From Candidatus Anammoximicrobium sp. (GTDB lineage: Bacteria; Planctomycetota; Planctomycetia; Pirellulales; Pirellulaceae): a DNA stretch of 64,000 nt. Below the pieces are notes generated by a model. It did no database searches. It had not been told where the DNA came from and saw only the letters and a list, made by a program, of their open reading frames with translations. Location of the stretch: assembly GCA_012515235.1 (NCBI GenBank), contig JAAYYU010000009.1:1-64000 (forward strand). Direction: 5' to 3'. Numbering within the stretch: position 1 is the stretch's first letter; each line of letters opens with the position of its first letter. Below are positions 28,423-36,300 of this stretch, one piece after another. The translations under genes and the position numbers were made by a program.

Positions 28423-29520
28423 ATGGCGAAACGGAAGGACGCGCGGGACGAGTTGCGACGGAGGCGGAAGCAGCGCGAGGCGCGGCGTGCGCCGCTACGG
28501 GAGCGGGACGATAGTATCGGGGCCGAGCTGCTCGACATGTTCCGAGCGATGGCGGACGGGCCGATGGCCGAATTTCCGGGGGCGTGTGACCCCAGCGTGG
28601 AACGTCCCGAGATGGTCAAATATCGGATGGCCACGCTCGCCGAGTTCGAGGAGCCCGGCCGTTCCAAGCTCAAGCGTCTGGAGCGGCAGTACCGGCTCGG
28701 CAAGTTGGGTTTCCTGCCGGACATAGAACATTGGGCGATGGAGGAGTTCTTCTGGCATGGAGCCCCGGGCGACGAATGGCACCCGCTCGAAGCGTTCCTG
28801 CAGGGCGAGGGCGATCTCTTTCCGCCCGCGGCATGCCGACAGCTGCGGCGCTGGAAGGAAGCGGAATTGAGGGTGCTGGAGATCGGCCAAGTCCGCGACT
28901 CGACGGTGCAGCTGCGCCCCTGGAACCTGCGCGAGGCGTCGCCGGCCGGAGATTGGTTTCGCGCCATCGACCTGAGCATGAGCGGGGTGAAGCTGTATCG
29001 GCCGCGCGCCGGATGGCTGACTCTGACCTACCTGGCCCCCTGGGCACCCGAGGAGGACTTGTTCTGCACGATGGGCTACGGAATGATCCTGGCCAAGGCG
29101 AATTTCGCCAGCTTGCTCGTGCCGCAGCTCCTGGCCGACCCGCAACTGGTCTGTTCGCGGTGGCCGTGGGAGGCCGATGCCCAATCCAAACGCGAATCCG
29201 AAACGGAATGGCGGCGGCGCGATTGGCAGGGCTGGTTCCAGCAGCGGGTCGTGTTTCCGTTCGATGCCGTGGTGCTGACGAACGAGGGGGCCTCCTTGCT
29301 CACGGTCGAAGACATCGAACGCGTCTCGGGCGAACAAGCCCGAAAGATGGGCATCTATTTCGGCGTTCGCTGGGGCGGCATAAAGCTGCGGTCCGGTGCG
29401 ACCGGCATTTATCCGCTTGATATGTCGGCTCGCAACGCCGCCGCATTTGCCGAGTACCGGGCGTACCGCCACCGGGTTGGCCCGCCATCGGGCATGCGCA
29501 ATCTGCAGCCGCGGCGGTGA
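28423..29520 (+). CDS. Hypothetical protein, unknown family
   Basis: A 365-residue soluble protein. A basic N-terminus (MAKRKDARDELRRRRKQREA) is followed by an acidic/aromatic body with EEFFWHGAPGDEWHPLEAF, RPWNLREASPAGDWF, SGVKLYRPRAGWLTLTYL and GGIKLRSGATGIYPLDMS. It has no signal peptide or membrane segments. GGAGA lies six bases upstream of the ATG. I do not recognise the family; codon use looks normal for the window. It is flanked by gene-poor stretches on both sides and has no operon partner, which fits an accessory gene. Confidence 0.65.
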   Translation: MAKRKDARDELRRRRKQREARRAPLRERDDSIGAELLDMFRAMADGPMAEFPGACDPSVERPEMVKYRMATLAEFEEPGRSKLKRLERQYRLGKLGFLPDIEHWAMEEFFWHGAPGDEWHPLEAFLQGEGDLFPPAACRQLRRWKEAELRVLEIGQVRDSTVQLRPWNLREASPAGDWFRAIDLSMSGVKLYRPRAGWLTLTYLAPWAPEEDLFCTMGYGMILAKANFASLLVPQLLADPQLVCSRWPWEADAQSKRESETEWRRRDWQGWFQQRVVFPFDAVVLTNEGASLLTVEDIERVSGEQARKMGIYFGVRWGGIKLRSGATGIYPLDMSARNAAAFAEYRAYRHRVGPPSGMRNLQPRR

Positions 29521-29750
29521 CCGGCCCCTGGCATCTTGACCGAATCCATCCGATGGCGTCGGCGTCGCAGCAAACGGACGGCCGAGTTGAGAGGAGCCGC
29601 AGGACCATCTGGACTCGGACTCTGGTCTTTCGCTGCCACCATGCCGGCGCCAGGACGCGTCGGTCGCGGACCGCAGCAGAATCCGCCGTTGGTCGCGGAG
29701 CCCGTCCGCCGCCGGGAAATCGCTCGCTCGGACGTGCCGGGGGTCCAGGT
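29521..29750. other. Short intergenic region between convergent genes
   Basis: These 230 bases separate the hypothetical gene and the leftward DUF4432 gene. No gene, repeat or clear terminator hairpin was seen. Confidence 0.4.
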
Positions 29751-30917
29751 CTACGCGACGCACCACGGCGCCAGCGGCTGCGGGCACACGTCGGGTGTCA
29801 CGCCCGCCTGCAAGGCCGCGATGGCCTGCTCGGCCTTTTGCACCTGGTCCGCGCTGGGATGGAACTCCAGGCCCAGCTGGAAGACGGCAGCGCCGCCCGG
29901 CGCCAGCTGGACCACGCGGCCCTGTCGCCCTTCGTACGTCCGCGGATTGGGGAAATTGGTGCCCGGCTCCAGCCCGGTGACGTAGCCGTCCGCCGCGGCG
30001 GCGGTGTTCTTCCACAGCGTGAAACACGGCAACTGGTTCGTGTTCGCGTGGACGGTGACGCCCCGCGTGCCGGCTGCGTTCCTCAACAACGCGGGCGACC
30101 AGCCTTGCGCGTCGGCCACCAGTTCCAGAAAGTACACCTGCTCGGCGAAACCGGCTTCTTCCGCGGCGTACACGTCCCAGGTCGCGACGCCCTCCGCGGC
30201 CCGCGCGTCGCGGGGCATCATCTTCTTCAAGGGCGCCAGGAAGCGGGAACCGGCATCCAGCAGCGGCAGGCCGAAGTTAATGTGGTACAGCAACTGGACC
30301 TCCGTCGGGCTGCCCGAAAGATTCTCGACTTCGTCCCGGATTCGCAAATGGTGTTCCCCCAGTCGCGTGCTGATGCGGCTGGTCATCCGCAGACTGCGGA
30401 ACAGGAATCGGGATTCCTCGACCACGCCCGTCACGGCGAGCTCGCCCGACTCGTCGTCCACCTCGACCTCGACCCGCTGCGCCGGCCGATTGGCGATCCG
30501 GCCGTGCAGCGGGTACCGCAGACGTCCCTGCGGGTCGAACTCCGGCGCCCCGTTGCTCTCCAGGCCGCACCGCACCAGCAGTTCGTCGAAGCCCTCCAGC
30601 CAGCCCAGGCCGCTCGGCTCCATCCAGGGAACGAACTGGGGATGGACGGGGCCGCGAACCGGCGATTGCCAGCCGATCTCCTGGCCGTCCAGCCAGGCCT
30701 TCCACAGCCCCATGCCGCGCGTGGGCAGGACGGCAAACGCCATCCGCCCATTGTCGACACGGACCACGTCTACGCCGTCGCGCAATCCGCCCTGCAACGT
30801 CGTTTTGCGGATTTCCAAACCGGGCAATCGGCCGCCAAGATCCTGCGACGAGATCGTCAGCTTGTCAACCTGAAGGCCCGTAGCGACGTCCGTCAAGGTC
30901 CATTTCTTCACCGTCAT
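29751..30917 (-). CDS. DUF4432 family protein (aldose 1-epimerase fold)
   Basis: A 388-residue protein of the galactose-mutarotase-like fold, DUF4432 branch: VVRVDNGRMAFAVLPTRGMGLWKAWLDGQEIGWQSP, PHGRI-type text (YPLHGRIANRPA) and LLYHINFGLPLLDAG are typical. The fold binds sugars in a beta-sandwich and may interconvert anomers or bind sugar derivatives; the substrate is unknown. It has no signal peptide, so it is probably cytoplasmic. The start at 30917 (MTVKKWTL) begins the conserved part. It is divergent from the PQQ-repeat gene, and the 225 bases between them hold a long hairpin (30996-31080). Confidence 0.85.
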   Translation of the reverse strand: MTVKKWTLTDVATGLQVDKLTISSQDLGGRLPGLEIRKTTLQGGLRDGVDVVRVDNGRMAFAVLPTRGMGLWKAWLDGQEIGWQSPVRGPVHPQFVPWMEPSGLGWLEGFDELLVRCGLESNGAPEFDPQGRLRYPLHGRIANRPAQRVEVEVDDESGELAVTGVVEESRFLFRSLRMTSRISTRLGEHHLRIRDEVENLSGSPTEVQLLYHINFGLPLLDAGSRFLAPLKKMMPRDARAAEGVATWDVYAAEEAGFAEQVYFLELVADAQGWSPALLRNAAGTRGVTVHANTNQLPCFTLWKNTAAAADGYVTGLEPGTNFPNPRTYEGRQGRVVQLAPGGAAVFQLGLEFHPSADQVQKAEQAIAALQAGVTPDVCPQPLAPWCVA

Positions 30918-30995
30918 CAGCACTCTCCTACCTACATTGCGTTTACCATCTTCCGCAATACAATGACGCCACGCAGGCAGCGGTCGCAGGCCAGG

Positions 30996-31080
30996 TCGTT
31001 TGACCGCGACCCAACGGGCCGTGCGGCGGGCGGACGTCCAGCGTGACGCCCGCGCTCCCCGTTGGGTCGCGGTCAAACGA
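30996..31080. repeat. Long hairpin: 23-bp perfect inverted repeat with inner stem
   Basis: The arms (30996-31018 and 31058-31080) are perfect inverted copies and contain TTTGACCGCGACCCAACGGG. They flank 39 bases that themselves fold (GGGCG...CGCCC). The element lies in the divergent intergenic region, away from either stop codon, so a terminator role is unlikely. It looks like a dispersed REP/MITE-type element, though no second copy was found in the window. Confidence 0.65.
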
Positions 31081-31142
31081 GCCCAAGACGCGCATCCTGC
31101 CGCGCCGCGAAACGCTTCACCGCTGGAACCGAGGAATCCAAC

Positions 31143-32408
31143 ATGCTGCGATGGTATGCGTCCGCCGTGCTGTTTGCAATCGGGCTGCTCGCGGCCGATT
31201 CGGTCCCCGCGGAGAACTGGCCGTGCTGGCGGGGTCCGCGCGGCGACGGCACCAGCCAAGAAACGCAAGTGCCGCTGCGCTGGAACGGCGTCAGCGGCGG
31301 GAACATCGTCTGGAAAACGCCGTTGCCGGGCCGAGGCCATTCGTCGCCGATCGTCTGGGACGACCGGCTGTTTCTGGTGGCGTGCGTCGAGGCGAGTCAG
31401 GACCGCATCCTGTTCTGCGTGGACCGCCAGTCGGGCCAAATCCTCTGGCAGCGGACGGTGATCGCCGCTCCGCTGGAGAAGCAGCACAAGCTGAACAGCC
31501 ATGCCTCCGGCACGCCGGCCACCGACGGCGAACTGGTCTACGTCACGTTCCTGGAACCGGACTTCGGCAGCAAGCGGGAAGTGACGCCCGGCAACCTGGT
31601 CGTGGCCGCTTACGATTTTGCGGGACAGCCGCGCTGGCTCGTCCGGCCGGGGCGGTTCTCCAGCGTCCACGGCTTCTGCAGCTCGCCCGTGCTGTTCGAG
31701 GACAAGGTGATCGTCAACGGCGACCACGACGGCGACTCCTACATCGTCGCCCTGGATCGGAAAACCGGCGCCGTCCGCTGGAAGACGCTCCGCGCGCACA
31801 AGACCCGCAGCTACTGCACGCCGATCATCCGCCAGATCGACGGCCGGACGCAGATGATCCTGTCGGGCAGCCTGTGCGTGGTCAGCCTGGACCCGCGCGA
31901 CGGCTCGCAACACTGGATCATCGACGGCCCGACCGAGCAGTTCGTCGCTTCGCTGGTGGACAACGGCCGCCTGCTGTTCCTGACGGCCGGCTTTCCGGAA
32001 CACCACATTCTGGCGATCAAGCCGGACGGCCGAGGCAACGTCACGGACTCGCACATCGTCTGGCGAACCACCAAGGGCTGTTCCTACGTCCCGTCGCCGA
32101 TCGTCAGCGGTGACTATTTCCTGGTCGCCGCCGACAACGGCATCTGCAGCTGTTTCGTGGCCGCCACGGGCGAGCGGGTGTGGATGGAGCGGCTGAGCAG
32201 CCACTACAGCGCGTCGCTGATCGAAGCCAACGGCCTGGTGTATTTCCTGGCGGACGACGGCGAAACGAAAGTCGTCCGGCCGGGCCGCCAGTTGGAGGTC
32301 GTCGCGGTCAATCCGCTGGGCGAATACTGCTACGCCTCGCCCGCCGTGAGCCAGGGCCAGCTGTTCCTGCGCAGCGAAAAGCACCTGGTCTGCATCGGCA
32401 ATCGCTGA
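31143..32408 (+). CDS. Secreted PQQ/BamB-type beta-propeller protein
   Basis: A 421-residue protein with a signal peptide (cut near SVPAEN) and the opening WPCWRGPRGDGTSQE that marks planctomycete PQQ-like repeat proteins. Seven to eight propeller repeats follow (for example VWKTPLPGRGHSSPIVWDDRLFLVACV, LFCVDRQSGQILWQRTV, VALDRKTGAVRWKT). The fold is that of BamB and quinoprotein dehydrogenases, but no PQQ-binding catalytic residues could be assigned, so a binding or structural role is as likely as an enzyme. The ATG at 31143 has GAGGAA upstream. The first copy of the dispersed hairpin lies 48 bases past its stop. Confidence 0.83.
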   Translation: MLRWYASAVLFAIGLLAADSVPAENWPCWRGPRGDGTSQETQVPLRWNGVSGGNIVWKTPLPGRGHSSPIVWDDRLFLVACVEASQDRILFCVDRQSGQILWQRTVIAAPLEKQHKLNSHASGTPATDGELVYVTFLEPDFGSKREVTPGNLVVAAYDFAGQPRWLVRPGRFSSVHGFCSSPVLFEDKVIVNGDHDGDSYIVALDRKTGAVRWKTLRAHKTRSYCTPIIRQIDGRTQMILSGSLCVVSLDPRDGSQHWIIDGPTEQFVASLVDNGRLLFLTAGFPEHHILAIKPDGRGNVTDSHIVWRTTKGCSYVPSPIVSGDYFLVAADNGICSCFVAATGERVWMERLSSHYSASLIEANGLVYFLADDGETKVVRPGRQLEVVAVNPLGEYCYASPAVSQGQLFLRSEKHLVCIGNR

Positions 32409-32455
32409 AACCGGGCCGTGGACGAAGCGCCCGACGACTGGGGTCTTTGAAAGAC

Positions 32456-32554
32456 TGGGGTCAGGCTTACAGAATTCAATTTGGGCCGATGGTAACTCCA
32501 ACCACGTGGCACGACCTTGCTCGGCCCAAATTGAATTCTGTAAGCCTGACCCCA
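32456..32554 (-). repeat. Dispersed 31-nt-loop hairpin, copy A
   Basis: Perfect 34-base arms (32456-32489 and 32521-32554) enclose a 31-base loop. The arms begin GGGGTCAGGCTTACAG and contain GAATTCAATTT, then GGGCCGA. The loop, read on the minus strand, starts GCAAGGTCGT and aligns with the loops of copies B, C and D. A 10-base direct duplicate of the arm end (GACTGGGGTC at 32436-32445 and 32453-32462) lies beside it. It sits between the PQQ-protein gene and the DGR template repeat. Confidence 0.85.
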
Positions 32555-32930
32555 GAGCGGTACGCATGATGCGCAGATCTGCAGGGTCGAAAATCACGGC
32601 AGCGGGCACCAAGCCACCGCCCCGGCGGCCACGCAAGCCGCGACCGCGGCCAAAGCCGAGCGGCAAAACAAGGTAGACCCCGCACGCCAAATTGGGCCGA
32701 CGTCTCCGCCGACCGCAGTTCTCCCAAACCCTGGAGACCCAAAAGTGCCCGCGAGGACGTTCGGCTCGCGCCTACCAGCCCTCGCGGGACGGTTTTGTGA
32801 TTCGGCCAACCCGCAGCGGACTGCGGATCGACGCCGGACAGCGGTCTGGACTCGCACCACGGCACGCCCGTCCGGTCCGTGAACCAGACGGCTCTGGCTG
32901 GACGAAGCCCCCAGGGCCTCGCGCGGAGTG
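32555..32930. other. Non-coding stretch downstream of the DGR template repeat
   Basis: This is where a DGR cassette would normally carry its reverse transcriptase. These 376 bases are too short, and no reverse-transcriptase motif was found in any frame on either strand. The frames are Arg/Ala/Pro-rich and look non-coding. A small CCAGA-CGGC-TCTGG stem at 32884-32897 lies just beyond the template repeat; its meaning is unknown. Confidence 0.5.
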
Positions 32931-33065
32931 CTGGAGAAAAAGCCGAAACCACCCGAAAACCCATGTTTTGGTTGCGGTTGTCGGGATGGTTCCTGTTCCG
33001 GTTGTCGGAGCGCGCATTGACGCTGGGATTGTTCCAGCAGCCGCCACGCACAACACGGCCAACGT
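32931..33065 (-). repeat. DGR template repeat (TR)
   Basis: A 135-base copy of the 3' end of the neighbouring variable gene, in the same orientation and offset by exactly 432 bases. Aligned base by base it differs from the variable repeat at 11 sites (plus-strand positions 32967-32969, 32973, 32979, 32994, 32997, 33003, 33018, 33030 and 33032). All 11 are A on the coding strand, out of 28 adenines in the repeat; no other base differs. If translated it would be Asn-rich, because its adenines lie in AAC and AAT codons, as in known DGR templates. The last 36 bases on the coding strand are invariant and nearly free of A, as expected for the initiation end. Confidence 0.93.
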
Positions 33066-33143
33066 TCGACCGCCACCCGAGCGGAACACGGCGTCCCGCC
33101 AAGTAGACAGTATGGCAGATTGGGAGCACATCGCCACCCAGTA

Positions 33144-33216
33144 CCCCCTGATCTTTCCCCTCATCTTTCACACGCATCAACCAGTTCTGAATGAGATTGG
33201 GTGAAAGATCAGGGGG
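33144..33216. repeat. Long inverted repeat between TR and VR
   Basis: Arms CCCCCTGATCTTTC (33144-33157) and its complement GAAAGATCAGGGGG (33203-33216) enclose a 45-base loop. A second nested pairing (ATCTTTCAC with GTGAAAGAT) is possible. It lies in the spacer between template and variable repeats. It could be another dispersed element or a structure used in retrohoming; neither can be decided here. Confidence 0.6.
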
Positions 33217-33258
33217 CATTCGTGCCTGGGTTCCCTCCGGCGGCCGGAACCTGCTTTT

Positions 33259-33288
33259 CGAAAAATTTTTCGCGCGCCGCTGCGCGGC
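33259..33288. other. Palindrome and small hairpin just downstream of the variable gene
   Basis: A perfect 14-base palindrome CGAAAAATTTTTCG (33259-33272) is followed by a GCCGC-TGC-GCGGC stem (33276-33288). Read leftward, they come about 65-90 bases after the stop codon of the variable protein. A pyrimidine-rich tract (C and T with scattered A, about 33289-33345 on the minus strand) lies between. Known DGRs need a hairpin close behind the variable repeat for efficient homing; this is a candidate, though farther away than usual. A terminator role is the alternative. Confidence 0.4.
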
Positions 33289-33351
33289 TTGCGGTAAAGG
33301 GGAGAAGGAGTAAAGGAGGAAAAGTGGTAAAAGAGTAAAACAGCCAAAAAA

Positions 33352-36300
33352 CTACGCGAGTCCTGGAGAAAAAGCCGAAACCACCCGAAAACCCATGTCC
33401 CGGTAGCGGTCGTCGGGATGGTTCCCGTCCCGGTAGTCGGAGCGCGCATAGACGCTGGGATCGCTCCAGCAGCCGCCACGCACAACACGGCCAACGTAGG
33501 ATTGGCCGGGATACTTTACCTCCACGGCATCTGCGCACCATTCCCAGACGTTTCCAGCCAGATCCTCCAGTCCCAGCGCCTTCGAGCGGGAACGCGGGAA
33601 CAGGCCCACCGGCGTCGTCTTCTGGAGTTTCAGTTCGTCCGTGTTGCAGATCCCGTCTTGCCCGTCGTTTCCCCACGGGTACACGAGCGCTTGCGGGCCA
33701 CGGGCCGCGGCTTCCCATTCCAACTCGCTGGGCAGCCGGCCGCCTGCCCAGTGTGCAAACGCCTCCGCCTCCCAGAACGAAATGCCGACCACCGGCTGAT
33801 TGGCGCCGTTCCATTTCGTCTCCCGCCGATATTCCGGCTCGCTGACGTTCCCCTGCTCGTGCCACTGCCAGCCTTCCTCGGACCAACACTCGCGCTGCTC
33901 GTAGCCGCCATCCTGCACGAACCGGCGGAACTGGGAATTGGTCACGGGGTAGCGGGAGATGAGGAACGGCTGCATGACCTTGAACTTCTGCTTTTTGAGC
34001 GGCTTGATCGCATATCCGGCCTCGCCCCCGCCCACCGTGTACGTTCCCGCCGGCACCTGGACCCACGCTCGCGGATCGGTGTGCTCGCGCAGATCCTCGG
34101 CGATCCGCGGATCGCCCATTCGTCCCAGGGCCAGTCCCAGTTCGACGCGCGGCTCGATCGGCGACTCGCGTTCAATGGCGTCCAGGCACAACTGGCGGAA
34201 TTGCTCGACGTGGCGTGCCTGCAATCCCACGCCGCGTCCGGCCAGGATCTCCAGGCAATCCGCCACGACGACGGCCAGCGGCAGCGCGTCGAGCGTCAGC
34301 GGCTCGATCAGGCTCTCCAGCAGCCGGATACCTTTGTCGGGCAGCGTGTTGCGGCTCATCAGCGACGTGAACACGAACGACAGCGCGCTGCGCCATTCCT
34401 GGCGCACGGCGCGGCGGCGGAAGAAGGCGGCCAGATCGGACTCGCGTTCCAGAATCAGCTGGGCCGCCAGGAAATCCTGGAACGTGAAGTGATGGAACCC
34501 AGCCCGCTTGCCGGGCCGCGGCAGCAGCACGCCGGAACGGGTCAGCAGATCGTCGCAAGCCTGGACCGCGCCGCGGAAACCGGGTTCCGTGGCCGGGCTC
34601 TGGTCCCGGTATCGCTGGATCATGCGCTCGATCTCCGCCGTCGTGGCCTCGGCCTGCGGCGTCTCGCGGTCCTCGTCCAGCCCGACGCCGGTGTGCATCC
34701 CGTAGGCGACTACACTCAACCGGTTGCGGACCAGCGGAATCTCCTGCTGCTCGTCCAGATAGCGGTTGTGCAGCACGTTATCCAGGATCCGGTCGTACAA
34801 CTCGTGCTTGTCCCGCGGCAGCCGCTTGCCCTGGTTGAAGATCACGCACAGGGCGGTCAGCAGCATGGGGCTGGAGACCAGCGGCGAGACCTCCGCGCGC
34901 TCGGCCAGATGAGCCCGCATCTCGGCGGCCCGTTCGGCCCCTTGTTCCGCGTCCGGCGACAGGGCGTCGAACCAGCGGCCGACCAACAGTCCCTGGAGCG
35001 GCGCGTCCAGGTCGGCGATGGTGACGCTGCGCAGTCCCAGTCGCCGGGCCTCGACCGCGTTCAGGCCGTAGGGCCGGCTGGTGACCAACACGCGGTTGCC
35101 CTGGCCGGTCCAGTGCGGCACGGCGTCGGCCAGCCCCTCCAGCAGCATCTGCCGCGGATGGTACGCGGAGTCGTCCGGGCCCACGCGGATGGGCACTTCG
35201 TCAAAGCCGTCCAGCATGATCAGCACTCGGCCGCGCTGCAGGTGGCCGCTCACACAAGCCCAGGACAGCTGTCCCGGCTGTTTTTCGTCCAGCCAGCGGT
35301 GCAGGGCGTCCTCCAATCCGCTCCGCGACAAGCCCCGCCCGCCGGGCGTGGCCGGCAAGGCGATCCAGAAGTCGCGCAGCCGGATCAGCAGCGGCAGGTG
35401 CTCGCGGAGCGGTTCGGGGAACGTCTCGCGGTACCCTTCCGGAGCGGCCGGTTCGCGGGCCGGCCACTGCCCGGCATTCACGCCGTGCGCCACCCAGCGG
35501 CAGAACGTCGATTTCCCCGCCCCCGCGCCGCCCTCCACGTACAACGACGTTTCGGCCAACTGGCCCATCAGCAATTCCGGCTTCCGCTCCGCCTCGCGGC
35601 CCGTCCGCTGCAATGCCGCCAGCGCCTCGGCCTTGCCCGTCGTCCGTCCCGGCTGCGGACCGTCGGTGCCATCCGTGATCGTCAGCGGCACGTACACCTG
35701 ATACAGCTGGACCGCCCGCCCCTGCTGGTCCTGCAGCCCCAGCAATTCCACCCCGCTGCACTCGCGGGCCAGCCAAGCCCGATACGCGTCGGGGACGGGC
35801 GCTGTTTCCGCGGTGGGTCCGGGCACCTCGCCGGCCGGTTGACGCGGGACCAGGGCGGCGATGATTTTCCGCAAGTGCGTGTCCACTTGCTCGAAGAACG
35901 CTTCGGCCGTGCCTCGCACCTGCTCGTAGGTCGCGTACAAGCCCCGAGTCTGAACTTCCTCACGGAACTTGCGGACCTGGGCGTACTGGTCCAGATCGAT
36001 TTCGTCGAGAGCGACCTTGGCGGTCTTAAAGTAAAACAGAATCCACGGTTTGCCGGTTTTTCCCCAGCGGCGCAGGGCGTCGCGGAATTCCTTCTCCGTG
36101 CCCGATCCGTAGCGGCCGGTGGGCGTGCCAAAGCGGCAGGCCAGCATCCCCAGGTACACGTCATAGTCGGCGGGCGTTTGGGCATCGACGACGTCCTGGG
36201 GCCGCGGCCCGATCTGCGGCACGACGTCGTCTTCCCATTTCCAAAGTTCCAGCCGCACGTCTTGGGCGCGTACGTCGGTGCGGTTGATGCGCTCGACCAC

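Noticed and set aside
32555-32930. Possible truncated reverse transcriptase after the TR
   Set aside because: All frames were read; no YADD-type, SQ or other RT motif was seen, and the space is too small.
32476-33219. A 247-codon minus-strand frame that reads through the template repeat
   Set aside because: Outside the TR it has no homology, no ribosome site, and it runs into the arm of hairpin copy A. A DGR template is normally non-coding.
33352-34066. FGE-sulfatase domain as the maturation enzyme for the sulfatase at 63640
   Set aside because: The domain is C-terminal to a NACHT NTPase, lies under a DGR variable repeat, and behaves as a lectin-type binding module. The paired catalytic cysteines of true FGE were not identified.
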